From Cyanophora paradoxa (taxonomy: Eukaryota; Glaucocystophyceae; Cyanophorales; Cyanophoraceae): a DNA stretch of 64,000 bases. The DNA lies in the NCBI GenBank assembly GCA_004431415.1, contig QPMI01000039.1:310001-374000 (forward strand). The letters are read 5' to 3'. Positions 7,976-17,387 of this stretch are shown piece by piece (positions within the stretch are counted from its first letter, which is position 1; each line of letters starts with the position of its first letter). The position numbers and the translations under genes were made by a program. The notes under the pieces were generated by a model. That model saw nothing but the letters and a program-made list of their open reading frames with translations, was not told the origin of the DNA and ran no database searches.

Positions 7976-8239
7976 ATGGCTGCGTTTGCCGATGATGTTA
8001 GCGTTGTTGAACTTGAATTTGATAGCGACGAATCCATGGACTCTCCAACTGAGAAAACTAAAACAAGCGCTGACGGTATCAGTTATAGAATCCGTAAGAT
8101 CATTGCTCAACGCAATAGATATAATGAGGATGCGGAATATCGTGAACTGAAAAAGAAGAAGGTATTAGAAGCGTATTACCGACGTAAAGCGGAGGAGGGA
8201 ACCAATATGGGAAAGCGTGGAAGACCGCGCAAGTATTGA
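7976..8239 (+). CDS. Small AT-hook DNA-binding protein, copy 1 (87 aa)
   Basis: The start at 7976 follows the AAAATATTTTCTC motif. The N-terminal third is acidic (VELEFDSDESMD). The middle is a strongly charged helix (YREL.KKK.LEAYYRRKAEE). The protein ends in GKRGRPRKY, a textbook AT-hook core (RGRP flanked by basic residues) that binds the minor groove of AT-rich DNA. In this AT-rich genome it could regulate or compact viral DNA. Sharing its upstream motif with the helicase suggests early expression. An identical copy lies at 14267-14530. Confidence 0.7.
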   Translation: MAAFADDVSVVELEFDSDESMDSPTEKTKTSADGISYRIRKIIAQRNRYNEDAEYRELKKKKVLEAYYRRKAEEGTNMGKRGRPRKY

Positions 8240-8410
8240 ATAGAAAACCCCCAATTGCCGCTGGACATCATTTCTTATTTTTCGAGCGGCTTACCGATTA
8301 TATTCGGTAATTCCGTTACCATTTCTCGATTGCCCCGATTTAATCGATTTAATTCCCGATACGGAGGAAAAAGTATTTAAAGACAAGGCGCCAAAAAATG
8401 ACAAGGAAGA

Positions 8411-8423
8411 AAAATATTTTCTC
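8411..8423 (+). promoter_or_regulatory. Shared motif AAAATATTTTCTC (third site)
   Basis: The third exact copy, 29 nt before the helicase ATG at 8453 and followed by CCTATTGTAGAAAAGAGAAAG, which also carries the GAGAAA half of the dyad seen before the capsid gene. The duplicate lies at 14700-14712. Confidence 0.6.
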
Positions 8424-8452
8424 AACCTATTGTAGAAAAGAGAAAGTTGAAA

Positions 8453-10160
8453 ATGACCCCATCGGACAAGCTCGGCAATCTGCGCAAGTTTACCCCTGGA
8501 AAGGTAACATCTGGTATGTTTCTTAAAAATGTCAAAGCATCTCGAGATGCTGATAATCTCATGGAACTGGATGATGATGTTATTATTGATCGTATCAATA
8601 AGAGTTTGAAAAAACGACTGCATCCGACATGGGCTGAATGGCTCCAACTTGATCAGGTGACACGGGTTTATCTTGATCTCGATCGGTTCGTGGATTTGAA
8701 GCCCAACCTTGAAGACAACTACAAGGAAGCGGAAGAAACCGTTAGAGTATTGCGTGAGAAATTACATGATCTGACCGGCGCTACTATTGCTGTATCTGTT
8801 CGTCATCGTCGTGTTCGCCTTCTAAAAGAAGATGTTGACAAATTCAAGGTCTCTGCCCATTTCGTTTTCACTGATCTATGTTGTCGCCATGAAGATATCC
8901 CAAAACTCTTTACTGAAATGGGTCTTGAGAAAAATGTAGAATTTGACAGTGGAGTTTACGGTTCACCACAGAATCTTGTGTGTCTTGGATGCTGCAAGGG
9001 GGAAAAAGTAGATTTGGAGAACACTCGGGCGCGCGATATTGATAAGAACGTTCTATTTACTAAGTTTGTCGATTGCAAGGATATGCATGATAGTGATTTC
9101 TTCGTTCAATTTACCGATTGCCCCACATTGCTGGTGGACAAGACAAACTTTCACGTCTTCTCAGTGAACAAAACAGAGAAGAAGGAAGCGGAGCCGAAGA
9201 AGGAAGCCGAACCAAAGAAGGAAGCGAAGCCGAAGAAGGAAACCAAGAAAACCACTAAAAACGAAGCTGCGAAAGAAGAGGTTGAAGATGAAGAGAAAGG
9301 TGGAGAAATTACATTTGATCTTATGTACGGAGTTGTAATGGGTCTGAGTGCTGAACGCGCCGATACCTACAAATCCTGGATTGATACAGGTATTGCAATC
9401 ATCAATGCTTGCGAAGACAACAAGATACCACGTAAACAGCAATTTGAGATATTCCATGACTTCTCACAAAAAAGTGAAAAGTTTGATTACGACGAATGCA
9501 ATGACAAGTTCATGAGTCTTTGCAAAGGCAAGAAGATGGTGGAAGGCAAACGGCTAACGTACGGTTCGCTGGTCTATTGGTTGAAAAAGGATGATATCGA
9601 ACTTTATAATGAGTTGTTTCCCACCAAGTATGCATTCTTGCCCGAAGATTCCGACGACATTGATTATAAGACCGCAAAGATCCCACCAATCGTTGAGGAT
9701 TACGCTACGCATCGCCTTTACTTCAATGCGAGAATGCACCACATTGAAATGCTGGGTATTGTGATGCATTGGGATGAACAACAGCTTGCGTGGATCCCGA
9801 AAGATAGCCAAAAACTCGGCTCCAAACACTATCCACACCTGATGCATAAAATCGTTCTGAACAAGGAACCGAGAAGGAAGTTGAGAAATGGATTCCCTCA
9901 TTTCCGGAATGGATCAAAGACCCACAGGCGACACGTTCCATGTACGTGGATTTCCTCCCGCCTCCGGCTAAACTGAGCGCCAAATGCAAATCTGTGTTTA
10001 ATCTGTATCCTGGCTTTAAGATTGATCATGAGGTAGATGAAATCAAGGAATCACTACCGGAAGATGTGACCGAAGATATGATTAAGCCGTTTCTCACACA
10101 TCTTCACCTGATGTCGGGAGAAGACGATAACACATACCAATACCTTCTTAAATGGTTCGC
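8453..10160 (+). pseudogene. Primase-helicase, copy 1: frameshifted and truncated
   Basis: Identical to the first two thirds of the intact gene at 14742, but GG at 9865-9866 (GGG in copy 2) shifts the frame, and the copy is cut at 10160 where the duplicated block restarts inside minor capsid protein B. The Walker A ATPase region is therefore absent. ATG 8453 is used; a TTG two codons upstream is only an alternative-start artefact. A product would retain the AEP primase part but not the helicase. Confidence 0.85.
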
Positions 10161-10737
10161 ATCAATTCTATATTGCATTCGTGACAGATAAAGACCCAAA
10201 GGTATCCGGTGCCGAAGCGGGTAACCGTCGCGCTCGTGTTTTAGGTCTTGATGCCGGACGTAGAGGAAACCGATATATCAAATCGAGTGTTTACACTGCT
10301 CAAACAGATCCCGTATTTACAGGTGCAAATGTACATGGGATCATTTCAACTTTCCCAACTGAAACGTGTAAGGATAATGTAATATTTGTGAGAGTAAAAG
10401 AACTTGGTGACCTCATCCAATGCGCCGATGGTCTTCTCACTGGATATTTTCATAAGTTGACTGTTCAAGATAAAAATTTCGCTGAACACATAATATATAA
10501 TTCGACGGAAGCAAACCCGCTGTATAAATACTATAATAAGAAAATGTCACTATCGCAACTGTCGGTAGATATAGTGAATTCTCAGAATCAATTAATAGAT
10601 TTCGAAGGTCAGCCTGTGCATCTGACATTCGAGATCCGCTATGGCGATGAACCCGCCGGTGATCCCGTTTATGAATATTTCAAAATGAGAATGAGAGAAA
10701 CCCACCCTTCTATCCAAATATTGCCGGATTTGCGTAA
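10161..10737 (+). pseudogene. Minor capsid protein B, copy 2: 5'-truncated and frameshifted
   Basis: This holds codons 145 onward of minor capsid protein B with no start codon. CCC at 10705-10707 (CCCC in copy 1) shifts the frame so that it reads through the normal stop (10735-10737) into the major capsid gene, creating an artificial 668-codon frame to 12187. It is not a genuine fusion gene. Confidence 0.9.
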
Positions 10738-10789
10738 ATTAAGGATCATTCACAGAATTTTTATATTTCTCTATTGTAAAAGAGAAATC

Positions 10790-12187
10790 ATGGATGTCAC
10801 TACAACTCTTCAACGTCTTTCCCTCAAAGAGGCGCTAACCACGCCCGAAGAGGCAAAAGCGTTTTTCCTCGATAACTCGCTCATGCTCGGTCTGGAAGCG
10901 AAGACGAAACCCGTTCTCGTAACCGTTAGTCCATCAACAACCTACGATAACAACGTTGGTCAACGCGTTTCTTTCAAACTTCCCCGCTACAATTTCATCG
11001 GTAAAATCGAACTCGCTTTTGATCTTCCCGAACTAACCGCTTTCGAAGGCGATACTGACCTTGTGCGAAACGGTTACACTCGCCCCGTCGGTTCGCTTGT
11101 GCAACGCCTTGAAATCTCTTACGGTTCTTACACTTTCCACGTCCCGTCAGATTTCCTGGCGATTTTCCCGCTGGTCTACTATTCAGAGGATCAGTTGGCG
11201 AAAAAGAAGCGTTCTATGGGAATGCTCCACGGTATTCCCGCTCACGGAACCAACCGTAAAGGTGGCGCTTTCTTTGTTGAGATCCCGGTACCGTGGTTAA
11301 ACAGTTACCTACCACTCGGTGCGCTCTCGGGTGAGATGGTTGTTACTGTTTGGTTCAAAGAAGCTAACAAGGGTTACCTTGAAACTTCTTATGGCGGTCG
11401 CGCTCTTCCGGTTGTTGGTGCTGCTGCGGATCAAACCGAAAATGATGGTCTCGGCTCAGCTACTGGTGTAACTCTTGCTAATGTTGGTCAAAACATCACC
11501 ACTGGTACTATTACTGGGTTCGAAGTTGCTGGAACTATTCCACCAATGACCCATTACATCTCCATTAAGTCTCCTCGCCTTTACATGCATGCTATCAATG
11601 TTTCCGATGAACTGTTCGCTACGGTTATTGAGAAGGTCAAGACTACCGGTATGGCGATTCCATCACTCGACATTGGTTTCGTCGATGTCACCGGTCTTGC
11701 TGCGAAAGGTAACACTCAACCCAACCGAATTAACCTTAGCCAAATCTCCGGTCTGGTTTATGCTCTTCTTGTCTCTGTCCGTGATGATGGAGGTATCGAT
11801 TCTTCTAACGGTTCTCACAGCGTCCTTAAAACGCTTGCGAATGAGAAGGATATCACGATGACTTGTGAGATCAACGGACAGCGTCTTTATTCCACGGAGC
11901 CAATCCCGCTACTCAAAGGTGCGGAACTCATCGCCGATGCCTTCAAATGCTCGAACATGGACAAAGAAGCAAACCGTTACGTTCTTACAGGTCTACCTTT
12001 CTGCGCTGACGGTGAGAAGGCGATTCGCAATATCGCACAGAGTGGATATGTTGACCTTACGAACTCGTCGTCATCGTTCCTAACTCTGTATCTCCCTGCC
12101 GATCGCACAATTACTGTTAACGTTCGCGCTCTCATGCACAGTTTCATAATTTGTGACCGCGATGGAATTCGTAGAATTAATATGTAA
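10790..12187 (+). CDS. Double-jelly-roll major capsid protein (copy 2)
   Basis: This 465-aa frame appears identical in translation to the copy at 4499, with the same TTTCTC...GAGAAA leader (10766-10787). The start is ATG 10790. If the duplication is real, the provirus carries two full capsid genes; if it is an assembly artefact, this is the same gene seen twice. Confidence 0.85.
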   Translation: MDVTTTLQRLSLKEALTTPEEAKAFFLDNSLMLGLEAKTKPVLVTVSPSTTYDNNVGQRVSFKLPRYNFIGKIELAFDLPELTAFEGDTDLVRNGYTRPVGSLVQRLEISYGSYTFHVPSDFLAIFPLVYYSEDQLAKKKRSMGMLHGIPAHGTNRKGGAFFVEIPVPWLNSYLPLGALSGEMVVTVWFKEANKGYLETSYGGRALPVVGAAADQTENDGLGSATGVTLANVGQNITTGTITGFEVAGTIPPMTHYISIKSPRLYMHAINVSDELFATVIEKVKTTGMAIPSLDIGFVDVTGLAAKGNTQPNRINLSQISGLVYALLVSVRDDGGIDSSNGSHSVLKTLANEKDITMTCEINGQRLYSTEPIPLLKGAELIADAFKCSNMDKEANRYVLTGLPFCADGEKAIRNIAQSGYVDLTNSSSSFLTLYLPADRTITVNVRALMHSFIICDRDGIRRINM

Positions 12188-12247
12188 ACCATTATTAGTA
12201 AGATATCGTTATTTTTATCTATCTTTATTAAGAAGATCTACAACACC

Positions 12248-13029
12248 ATGGATGATGTCCCCGAATTTAACGCTGGGGAAATGATAAAACCACCTTTTCG
12301 CGTCCTCGCAATCGGAAAATCAGCTACGGGCAAGTCAGAAGCGGTAAAGTATTGGTTAAAGCAACTTCACGATGCAAAAAAGATAGATGTGGTTCTCGTT
12401 GTAAGTGGGACATCATTCAATCATTTTGGAGAGAAGTTGCAACGTTGGAACTCGGTAAATGGGATGCGCCTTACATCGCTAAACTTCTCGATGAAAGACA
12501 AGAGAAAATAGAGAAAGGAGAACCCGTTAACCAATTGTGTGTAGTTCTCGATGATCTTATAGATAATGAGATAGTCGATCTAACCCGCGACAAAATAATT
12601 GGCTCTCTTTACAGTCGTGGGCGCCATTCGAAAATTTCGATTATTTGCATAACTCAGAAACTGCGTAAGGTTTCTTCAACCATTCGCGTTAATTCGGATT
12701 ATGCGATGTTTCTTAGCGCCGCCAATCGCAAAGAACTGGAAGCGATTGAAGAAGAATACAATATTATGCGGGATAAAGACGCTTTCTATAAGATGTTTGA
12801 GGAGTATGTACATTCCTATCAGTTTCTCATATGGTCATCCGCTGATTATTCGGTAAAGTATTATGTAGATAAAGCGGAACTGGTTAAAAACTTTGGATTC
12901 CCACGGTTTCATCGGAAGCCCAAAAAGAAAGAAGATGAATTACAACCGCCACAGAAAGAAGAAGCGCCAAAAGAGATTAAAAGCGCTGTTCATACTAATA
13001 AGTTGATGCGATATAAGAGTGGACTTTAA
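12248..13029 (+). pseudogene. Packaging ATPase, copy 2: frameshifted
   Basis: Same sequence as 5957-6739 except TTTT at 12424-12427 in place of TTTTT. The frame breaks after residue 59, beyond Walker A but before Walker B, giving two overlapping partial frames (12248-12511 and about 12424-13029). The intact version is copy 1. Confidence 0.9.
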
Positions 13030-13057
13030 AATTATCTTCATTATTATTAAAGATACA

Positions 13058-13789
13058 ATGCCGCCGAAACGTAGAGGTGTTCCCGCTGGTGCTATTTCAT
13101 ATTCTGGCGGTGAAAGTTATGGATCTCTCAATACTACACCAATGAAATTTGACGGAGTCAATCAAGTAAAAGCAACTCAACAAGAAGAAGACCCTTTAAA
13201 TGCCGCTTATGAAGAAGCGCCCGGCGATAAAGCGCCTCAAACATCACAAAGTGATCAGTTGAACATCTCCCCCGAAGTCTCGAAGATGAAGGCGGTCGGT
13301 GAAGGTGCGCGTCGGATTATCGGTGCTGCCGATGATCGTGAACTTGGTCTACAAGATCTTGCACTTGTCCGCAAAGGGCAAGGTGTTTCGAAAGAATCGG
13401 ACAAAGTTATTCAATCGATGGCGGGTGAAGTAACTTACAAGGTTGCACCAACTCAAAACATCCACCGAATCCCGAAGGCTCAATGGGACGAAATGACCGC
13501 TAAACTAAAAGACCTTGAAGCAAAGTCAAGCGCGCTTGAACAGTATGTAACAGAGAAGAAAGAACGCGCTAAAATTAAGGAGATGCTGCGTAAAGAAGTT
13601 TTCCGAATGGGAATAACTGGTGTTCCCGATAAACAATTCATTGGTAAGAAGGAGACTCAAATTGATGAGCAAGCGGTAGATGAAATGAAGACAAAGACAC
13701 AAAAGGGAACCATTGAACCTGGCGCAACCAAAGCGGAAGTAGAGAAAGCCGTAGCACCAACAGTATACAAGCGGAGAGTTTGGTTATAA
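13058..13789 (+). CDS. Coiled-coil virion-type protein, copy 2 (long form)
   Basis: A 243-aa protein with ATG 13058 and the same leader as copy 1. GGG at 13705-13707 keeps the original frame to a C-terminus rich in alternating charged residues (GATKAEVEKAVAPTVYKRR). I take this as the native form because its final section reads as ordinary coding sequence and fills the space up to the next gene leader, whereas copy 1 stops 38 bp earlier. Confidence 0.7.
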   Translation: MPPKRRGVPAGAISYSGGESYGSLNTTPMKFDGVNQVKATQQEEDPLNAAYEEAPGDKAPQTSQSDQLNISPEVSKMKAVGEGARRIIGAADDRELGLQDLALVRKGQGVSKESDKVIQSMAGEVTYKVAPTQNIHRIPKAQWDEMTAKLKDLEAKSSALEQYVTEKKERAKIKEMLRKEVFRMGITGVPDKQFIGKKETQIDEQAVDEMKTKTQKGTIEPGATKAEVEKAVAPTVYKRRVWL

Positions 13790-13815
13790 ATATATATCTT
13801 TTAAAGAGGAAATCA

Positions 13816-14064
13816 ATGGACTTTTTACAAAAGATCATAGAGATGTTTAATCTCCATGTGGTAAGCAACTGTCACAGTGGATGCTGTGATACAACAGTAG
13901 AAGTAGGTTTCTCAGATACCGAAGATAATGTGACGGAAGGTAGAGGATCCCGGAGACATTCGGTAGACTCCACCCATTCAGAACCGGCTTCAAATGGTCG
14001 CCGGTTTTCCGTAGATCAAAGCGATGATTTACGAAGACAAGCGTTTGAACATCGCGGTAATTAA
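13816..14064 (+). CDS. Small Cys-motif protein, copy 2
   Basis: Identical translation to 7525-7773 (82 aa, NCHSGCCD motif), with the same TCTTTTAAAGA leader. See copy 1 for the description. Confidence 0.65.
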   Translation: MDFLQKIIEMFNLHVVSNCHSGCCDTTVEVGFSDTEDNVTEGRGSRRHSVDSTHSEPASNGRRFSVDQSDDLRRQAFEHRGN

Positions 14065-14088
14065 AATATTTGTAATAAGTATCGAATA

Positions 14089-14172
14089 ATGCTTGAAGAA
14101 GTCTACAATATCATCTTAGCGAAACGTCAGATTTATGCCGTTAAATCTGCAATTGAAGAACGTAGACAGTAG
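14089..14172 (+). CDS. Possible 27-aa peptide, copy 2
   Basis: Same 28-codon frame as at 7798. It is kept only as a possibility; nothing beyond an open helical frame supports it. Confidence 0.3.
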   Translation: MLEEVYNIILAKRQIYAVKSAIEERRQ

Positions 14173-14266
14173 CTTGTCCGGTCGCCAAAAATTGACAACC
14201 CAAAAAGGATTTAAAGGTACTGCGATATTACACACTGATAAAATATTTTCTCTGCTTAAAATAAGG

Positions 14267-14530
14267 ATGGCTGCGTTTGCCGATGATGTTAGCGTTGTTG
14301 AACTTGAATTTGATAGCGACGAATCCATGGACTCTCCAACTGAGAAAACTAAAACAAGCGCTGACGGTATCAGTTATAGAATCCGTAAGATCATTGCTCA
14401 ACGCAATAGATATAATGAGGATGCGGAATATCGTGAACTGAAAAAGAAGAAGGTATTAGAAGCGTATTACCGACGTAAAGCGGAGGAGGGAACCAATATG
14501 GGAAAGCGTGGAAGACCGCGCAAGTATTGA
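14267..14530 (+). CDS. Small AT-hook DNA-binding protein, copy 2
   Basis: Identical translation to 7976-8239, with the same upstream AAAATATTTTCTC (14240-14252) and C-terminal GKRGRPRKY. Confidence 0.7.
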   Translation: MAAFADDVSVVELEFDSDESMDSPTEKTKTSADGISYRIRKIIAQRNRYNEDAEYRELKKKKVLEAYYRRKAEEGTNMGKRGRPRKY

Positions 14531-14532
14531 AT

Positions 14533-14724
14533 AGAAAACCCCAATTGCCGCTGGACATCATTTCTTATTTTTCGAGCGGCTTACCGATTATATTCGGTAA
14601 TTCCGTTACCATTTCTCGATTGCCCGATTTAATCGATTTAATTCCCGATACGGAGGAAAAAGTATTTAAAGACAAGGCGCCAAAAAATGACAAGGAAGAA
14701 AAATATTTTCTCAACCTATTGTAG
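14533..14724 (+). other. Open 64-codon frame without ATG between AT-hook and helicase genes
   Basis: In copy 2 a frame beginning just after the AT-hook stop stays open to TAG 14722-14724 and reads like a protein (LPLDIISYFSSGLPIIFGNS..., then an acidic/basic tail). It has no ATG; a TTG overlaps the previous stop. In copy 1 two extra C bases (8248-8252 and 8333-8336) break it. It also spans the helicase's AAAATATTTTCTC motif. It could be a decayed gene or a chance frame. Confidence 0.25.
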
Positions 14725-14741
14725 AAAAGAGAAAGTTGAAA

Positions 14742-17387
14742 ATGACCCCATCGGACAAGCTCGGCAATCTGCGCAAGTTTACCCCTGGAAAGGTAACATC
14801 TGGTATGTTTCTTAAAAATGTCAAAGCATCTCGAGATGCTGATAATCTCATGGAACTGGATGATGATGTTATTATTGATCGTATCAATAAGAGTTTGAAA
14901 AAACGACTGCATCCGACATGGGCTGAATGGCTCCAACTTGATCAGGTGACACGGGTTTATCTTGATCTCGATCGGTTCGTGGATTTGAAGCCCAACCTTG
15001 AAGACAACTACAAGGAAGCGGAAGAAACCGTTAGAGTATTGCGTGAGAAATTACATGATCTGACCGGCGCTACTATTGCTGTATCTGTTCGTCATCGTCG
15101 TGTTCGCCTTCTAAAAGAAGATGTTGACAAATTCAAGGTCTCTGCCCATTTCGTTTTCACTGATCTATGTTGTCGCCATGAAGATATCCCAAAACTCTTT
15201 ACTGAAATGGGTCTTGAGAAAAATGTAGAATTTGACAGTGGAGTTTACGGTTCACCACAGAATCTTGTGTGTCTTGGATGCTGCAAGGGGGAAAAAGTAG
15301 ATTTGGAGAACACTCGGGCGCGCGATATTGATAAGAACGTTCTATTTACTAAGTTTGTCGATTGCAAGGATATGCATGATAGTGATTTCTTCGTTCAATT
15401 TACCGATTGCCCCACATTGCTGGTGGACAAGACAAACTTTCACGTCTTCTCAGTGAACAAAACAGAGAAGAAGGAAGCGGAGCCGAAGAAGGAAGCCGAA
15501 CCAAAGAAGGAAGCGAAGCCGAAGAAGGAAACCAAGAAAACCACTAAAAACGAAGCTGCGAAAGAAGAGGTTGAAGATGAAGAGAAAGGTGGAGAAATTA
15601 CATTTGATCTTATGTACGGAGTTGTAATGGGTCTGAGTGCTGAACGCGCCGATACCTACAAATCCTGGATTGATACAGGTATTGCAATCATCAATGCTTG
15701 CGAAGACAACAAGATACCACGTAAACAGCAATTTGAGATATTCCATGACTTCTCACAAAAAAGTGAAAAGTTTGATTACGACGAATGCAATGACAAGTTC
15801 ATGAGTCTTTGCAAAGGCAAGAAGATGGTGGAAGGCAAACGGCTAACGTACGGTTCGCTGGTCTATTGGTTGAAAAAGGATGATATCGAACTTTATAATG
15901 AGTTGTTTCCCACCAAGTATGCATTCTTGCCCGAAGATTCCGACGACATTGATTATAAGACCGCAAAGATCCCACCAATCGTTGAGGATTACGCTACGCA
16001 TCGCCTTTACTTCAATGCGAGAATGCACCACATTGAAATGCTGGGTATTGTGATGCATTGGGATGAACAACAGCTTGCGTGGATCCCGAAAGATAGCCAA
16101 AAACTCGGCTCCAAACACTATCCACACCTGATGCATAAAATCGTTCTGAACAAGGGAACCGAGAAGGAAGTTGAGAAATGGATTCCCTCATTTCCGGAAT
16201 GGATCAAAGACCCACAGGCGACACGTTCCATGTACGTGGATTTCCTCCCGCCTCCGGCTAAACTGAGCGCCAAATGCAAATCTGTGTTTAATCTGTATCC
16301 TGGCTTTAAGATTGATCATGAGGTAGATGAAATCAAGGAATCACTACCGGAAGATGTGACCGAAGATATGATTAAGCCGTTTCTCACACATCTTCACCTG
16401 ATGTCGGGAGAAGACGATAACACATACCAATACCTTCTTAAATGGTTCGCTCACATGATGCAAAAACCTGGTGAACTTAACGGAGTGTCAATTATCCTAA
16501 TTGGTGAACAAGGCACTGGTAAAAACGTGTTGTTTGATCTGTTCGAGAAAAGCATTCTGGGTGATGCTCTTTCATATTCGACCGGCAAACCGAAAGATGA
16601 CCTGTTTGGTCGCTTTGCTCACAATCGCGAAGACAAGATCTTAATAGTTGTTAATGAGGCATCGGGCAAAGACACATTCGAAAATAGCGATATTCTCAAA
16701 GACCTTGTCACTACTAAAAAAATTACTATTGAACACAAGGGAATAGATTCATACGACAAAAAGAATTTCGCGCGTATTGTGTTCACAAGTAACAACAGTG
16801 TCCCTGTGAAGATCGAAGCGGGTGACCGTCGATTTGTTGTAGTAGAAGTGAGTAAGCGATACTGTAAGAATGTGGAGTACTTCACACCTCTTCTGAAATG
16901 GTTGAATGATATTCGGAATATCCGCAACATCACCCACTTCTTGCGCACAAAGGTGGATTGTGATAATATCAACTGGCAGGAGGAGCGCCCCAAGACCAAT
17001 AAGTATTATCTGGTTCAGCAAATCTCCGCACCAATCATTCTGATGTTTGCAAAGTGGTTAATGGATACTGGGGAGATTACCGAAATCAAGTGTAAGTTAA
17101 GCGGTCTCGCTTCTACATGGGAGTTATTCAAGACCTTCATTACGGAAAATAAATATAAGAACGATTACAACAGTAAGCGGTTCTATACGGAGATGCGAGG
17201 CACTTCATACATTCTTGTGAAAACCGCAAATGGTAAACCATACTACCATTTCATCTGGAACGAAATGCTGGCGGAATTCCGTAAGTTGAAGCTAATTGAT
17301 GATGATTCGATTAAGGAAGAACCTAACCCCAAGATTCCCGCCAAGAAAGCTGGGACGAAATTCGAAGATTCCGACGTTGAAGCGTAA
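14742..17387 (+). CDS. AEP primase - SF3 helicase (intact copy)
   Basis: An 881-aa replication protein from ATG 14742. Residues 70-200 form an archaeo-eukaryotic primase domain: YLDLDRF at 73-79 gives the metal-binding DxD, VSAHFVF carries the conserved His at 136, and EFDSGVYGSPQNLVCLG follows. A Lys/Glu-rich repetitive linker (about 245-285) leads to a PriCT-2-like helical region (YKSWIDTGIAI...), then the D5/SF3 helicase: Walker A GEQGTGKN 588-595, Walker B ILIVVNEA 633-640, sensor RIVFTSNN 678-685 and the arginine segment GDRRFVVVEV near 694. It would prime and unwind viral DNA. Only this copy is full length: the duplication ends at 16450 inside it. Confidence 0.92.
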   Translation: MTPSDKLGNLRKFTPGKVTSGMFLKNVKASRDADNLMELDDDVIIDRINKSLKKRLHPTWAEWLQLDQVTRVYLDLDRFVDLKPNLEDNYKEAEETVRVLREKLHDLTGATIAVSVRHRRVRLLKEDVDKFKVSAHFVFTDLCCRHEDIPKLFTEMGLEKNVEFDSGVYGSPQNLVCLGCCKGEKVDLENTRARDIDKNVLFTKFVDCKDMHDSDFFVQFTDCPTLLVDKTNFHVFSVNKTEKKEAEPKKEAEPKKEAKPKKETKKTTKNEAAKEEVEDEEKGGEITFDLMYGVVMGLSAERADTYKSWIDTGIAIINACEDNKIPRKQQFEIFHDFSQKSEKFDYDECNDKFMSLCKGKKMVEGKRLTYGSLVYWLKKDDIELYNELFPTKYAFLPEDSDDIDYKTAKIPPIVEDYATHRLYFNARMHHIEMLGIVMHWDEQQLAWIPKDSQKLGSKHYPHLMHKIVLNKGTEKEVEKWIPSFPEWIKDPQATRSMYVDFLPPPAKLSAKCKSVFNLYPGFKIDHEVDEIKESLPEDVTEDMIKPFLTHLHLMSGEDDNTYQYLLKWFAHMMQKPGELNGVSIILIGEQGTGKNVLFDLFEKSILGDALSYSTGKPKDDLFGRFAHNREDKILIVVNEASGKDTFENSDILKDLVTTKKITIEHKGIDSYDKKNFARIVFTSNNSVPVKIEAGDRRFVVVEVSKRYCKNVEYFTPLLKWLNDIRNIRNITHFLRTKVDCDNINWQEERPKTNKYYLVQQISAPIILMFAKWLMDTGEITEIKCKLSGLASTWELFKTFITENKYKNDYNSKRFYTEMRGTSYILVKTANGKPYYHFIWNEMLAEFRKLKLIDDDSIKEEPNPKIPAKKAGTKFEDSDVEA

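Larger units (their letters stand above)
3869..10160 (+). repeat. Tandem duplication, copy 1 (6292 bp)
   Basis: The block from inside minor capsid protein B to inside the primase-helicase is repeated directly after itself at 10161-16450. The outer and inner junctions share CGC (3866-3868, 10158-10160, 16448-16450). Differences found between copies are all homopolymer lengths: 4413, 6133, 7415, 8248, 8333 and 9865 versus 10705, 12424, 13705, 14539, 14623 and 16154. The translations are otherwise identical wherever compared. Confidence 0.95.
10161..16450 (+). repeat. Tandem duplication, copy 2 (6290 bp)
   Basis: The second copy of 3869-10160, continuous with the intact 3' part of the helicase gene. 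It is two bases shorter because it has one base fewer at four homopolymers (10705, 12424, 14539, 14623) and one more at two (13705, 16154). Confidence 0.95.

Noticed and set aside
8447-8452. Helicase start at TTG 8447 (and 14736 in copy 2)
   Set aside because: An ATG lies two codons downstream (8453, 14742) with the normal leader; no reason to use TTG.
10181-12187. 668-codon frame fusing minor capsid and major capsid proteins
   Set aside because: It arises from a one-base homopolymer difference (CCC at 10705-10707 versus CCCC in copy 1) plus loss of the 5' end at the duplication junction; the start would be a non-ATG codon.
3869-16450. Two different nested or adjacent proviruses
   Set aside because: Only one pair of TIRs and one target duplication exist; the repeated block starts and ends inside genes, so it is an internal tandem duplication.
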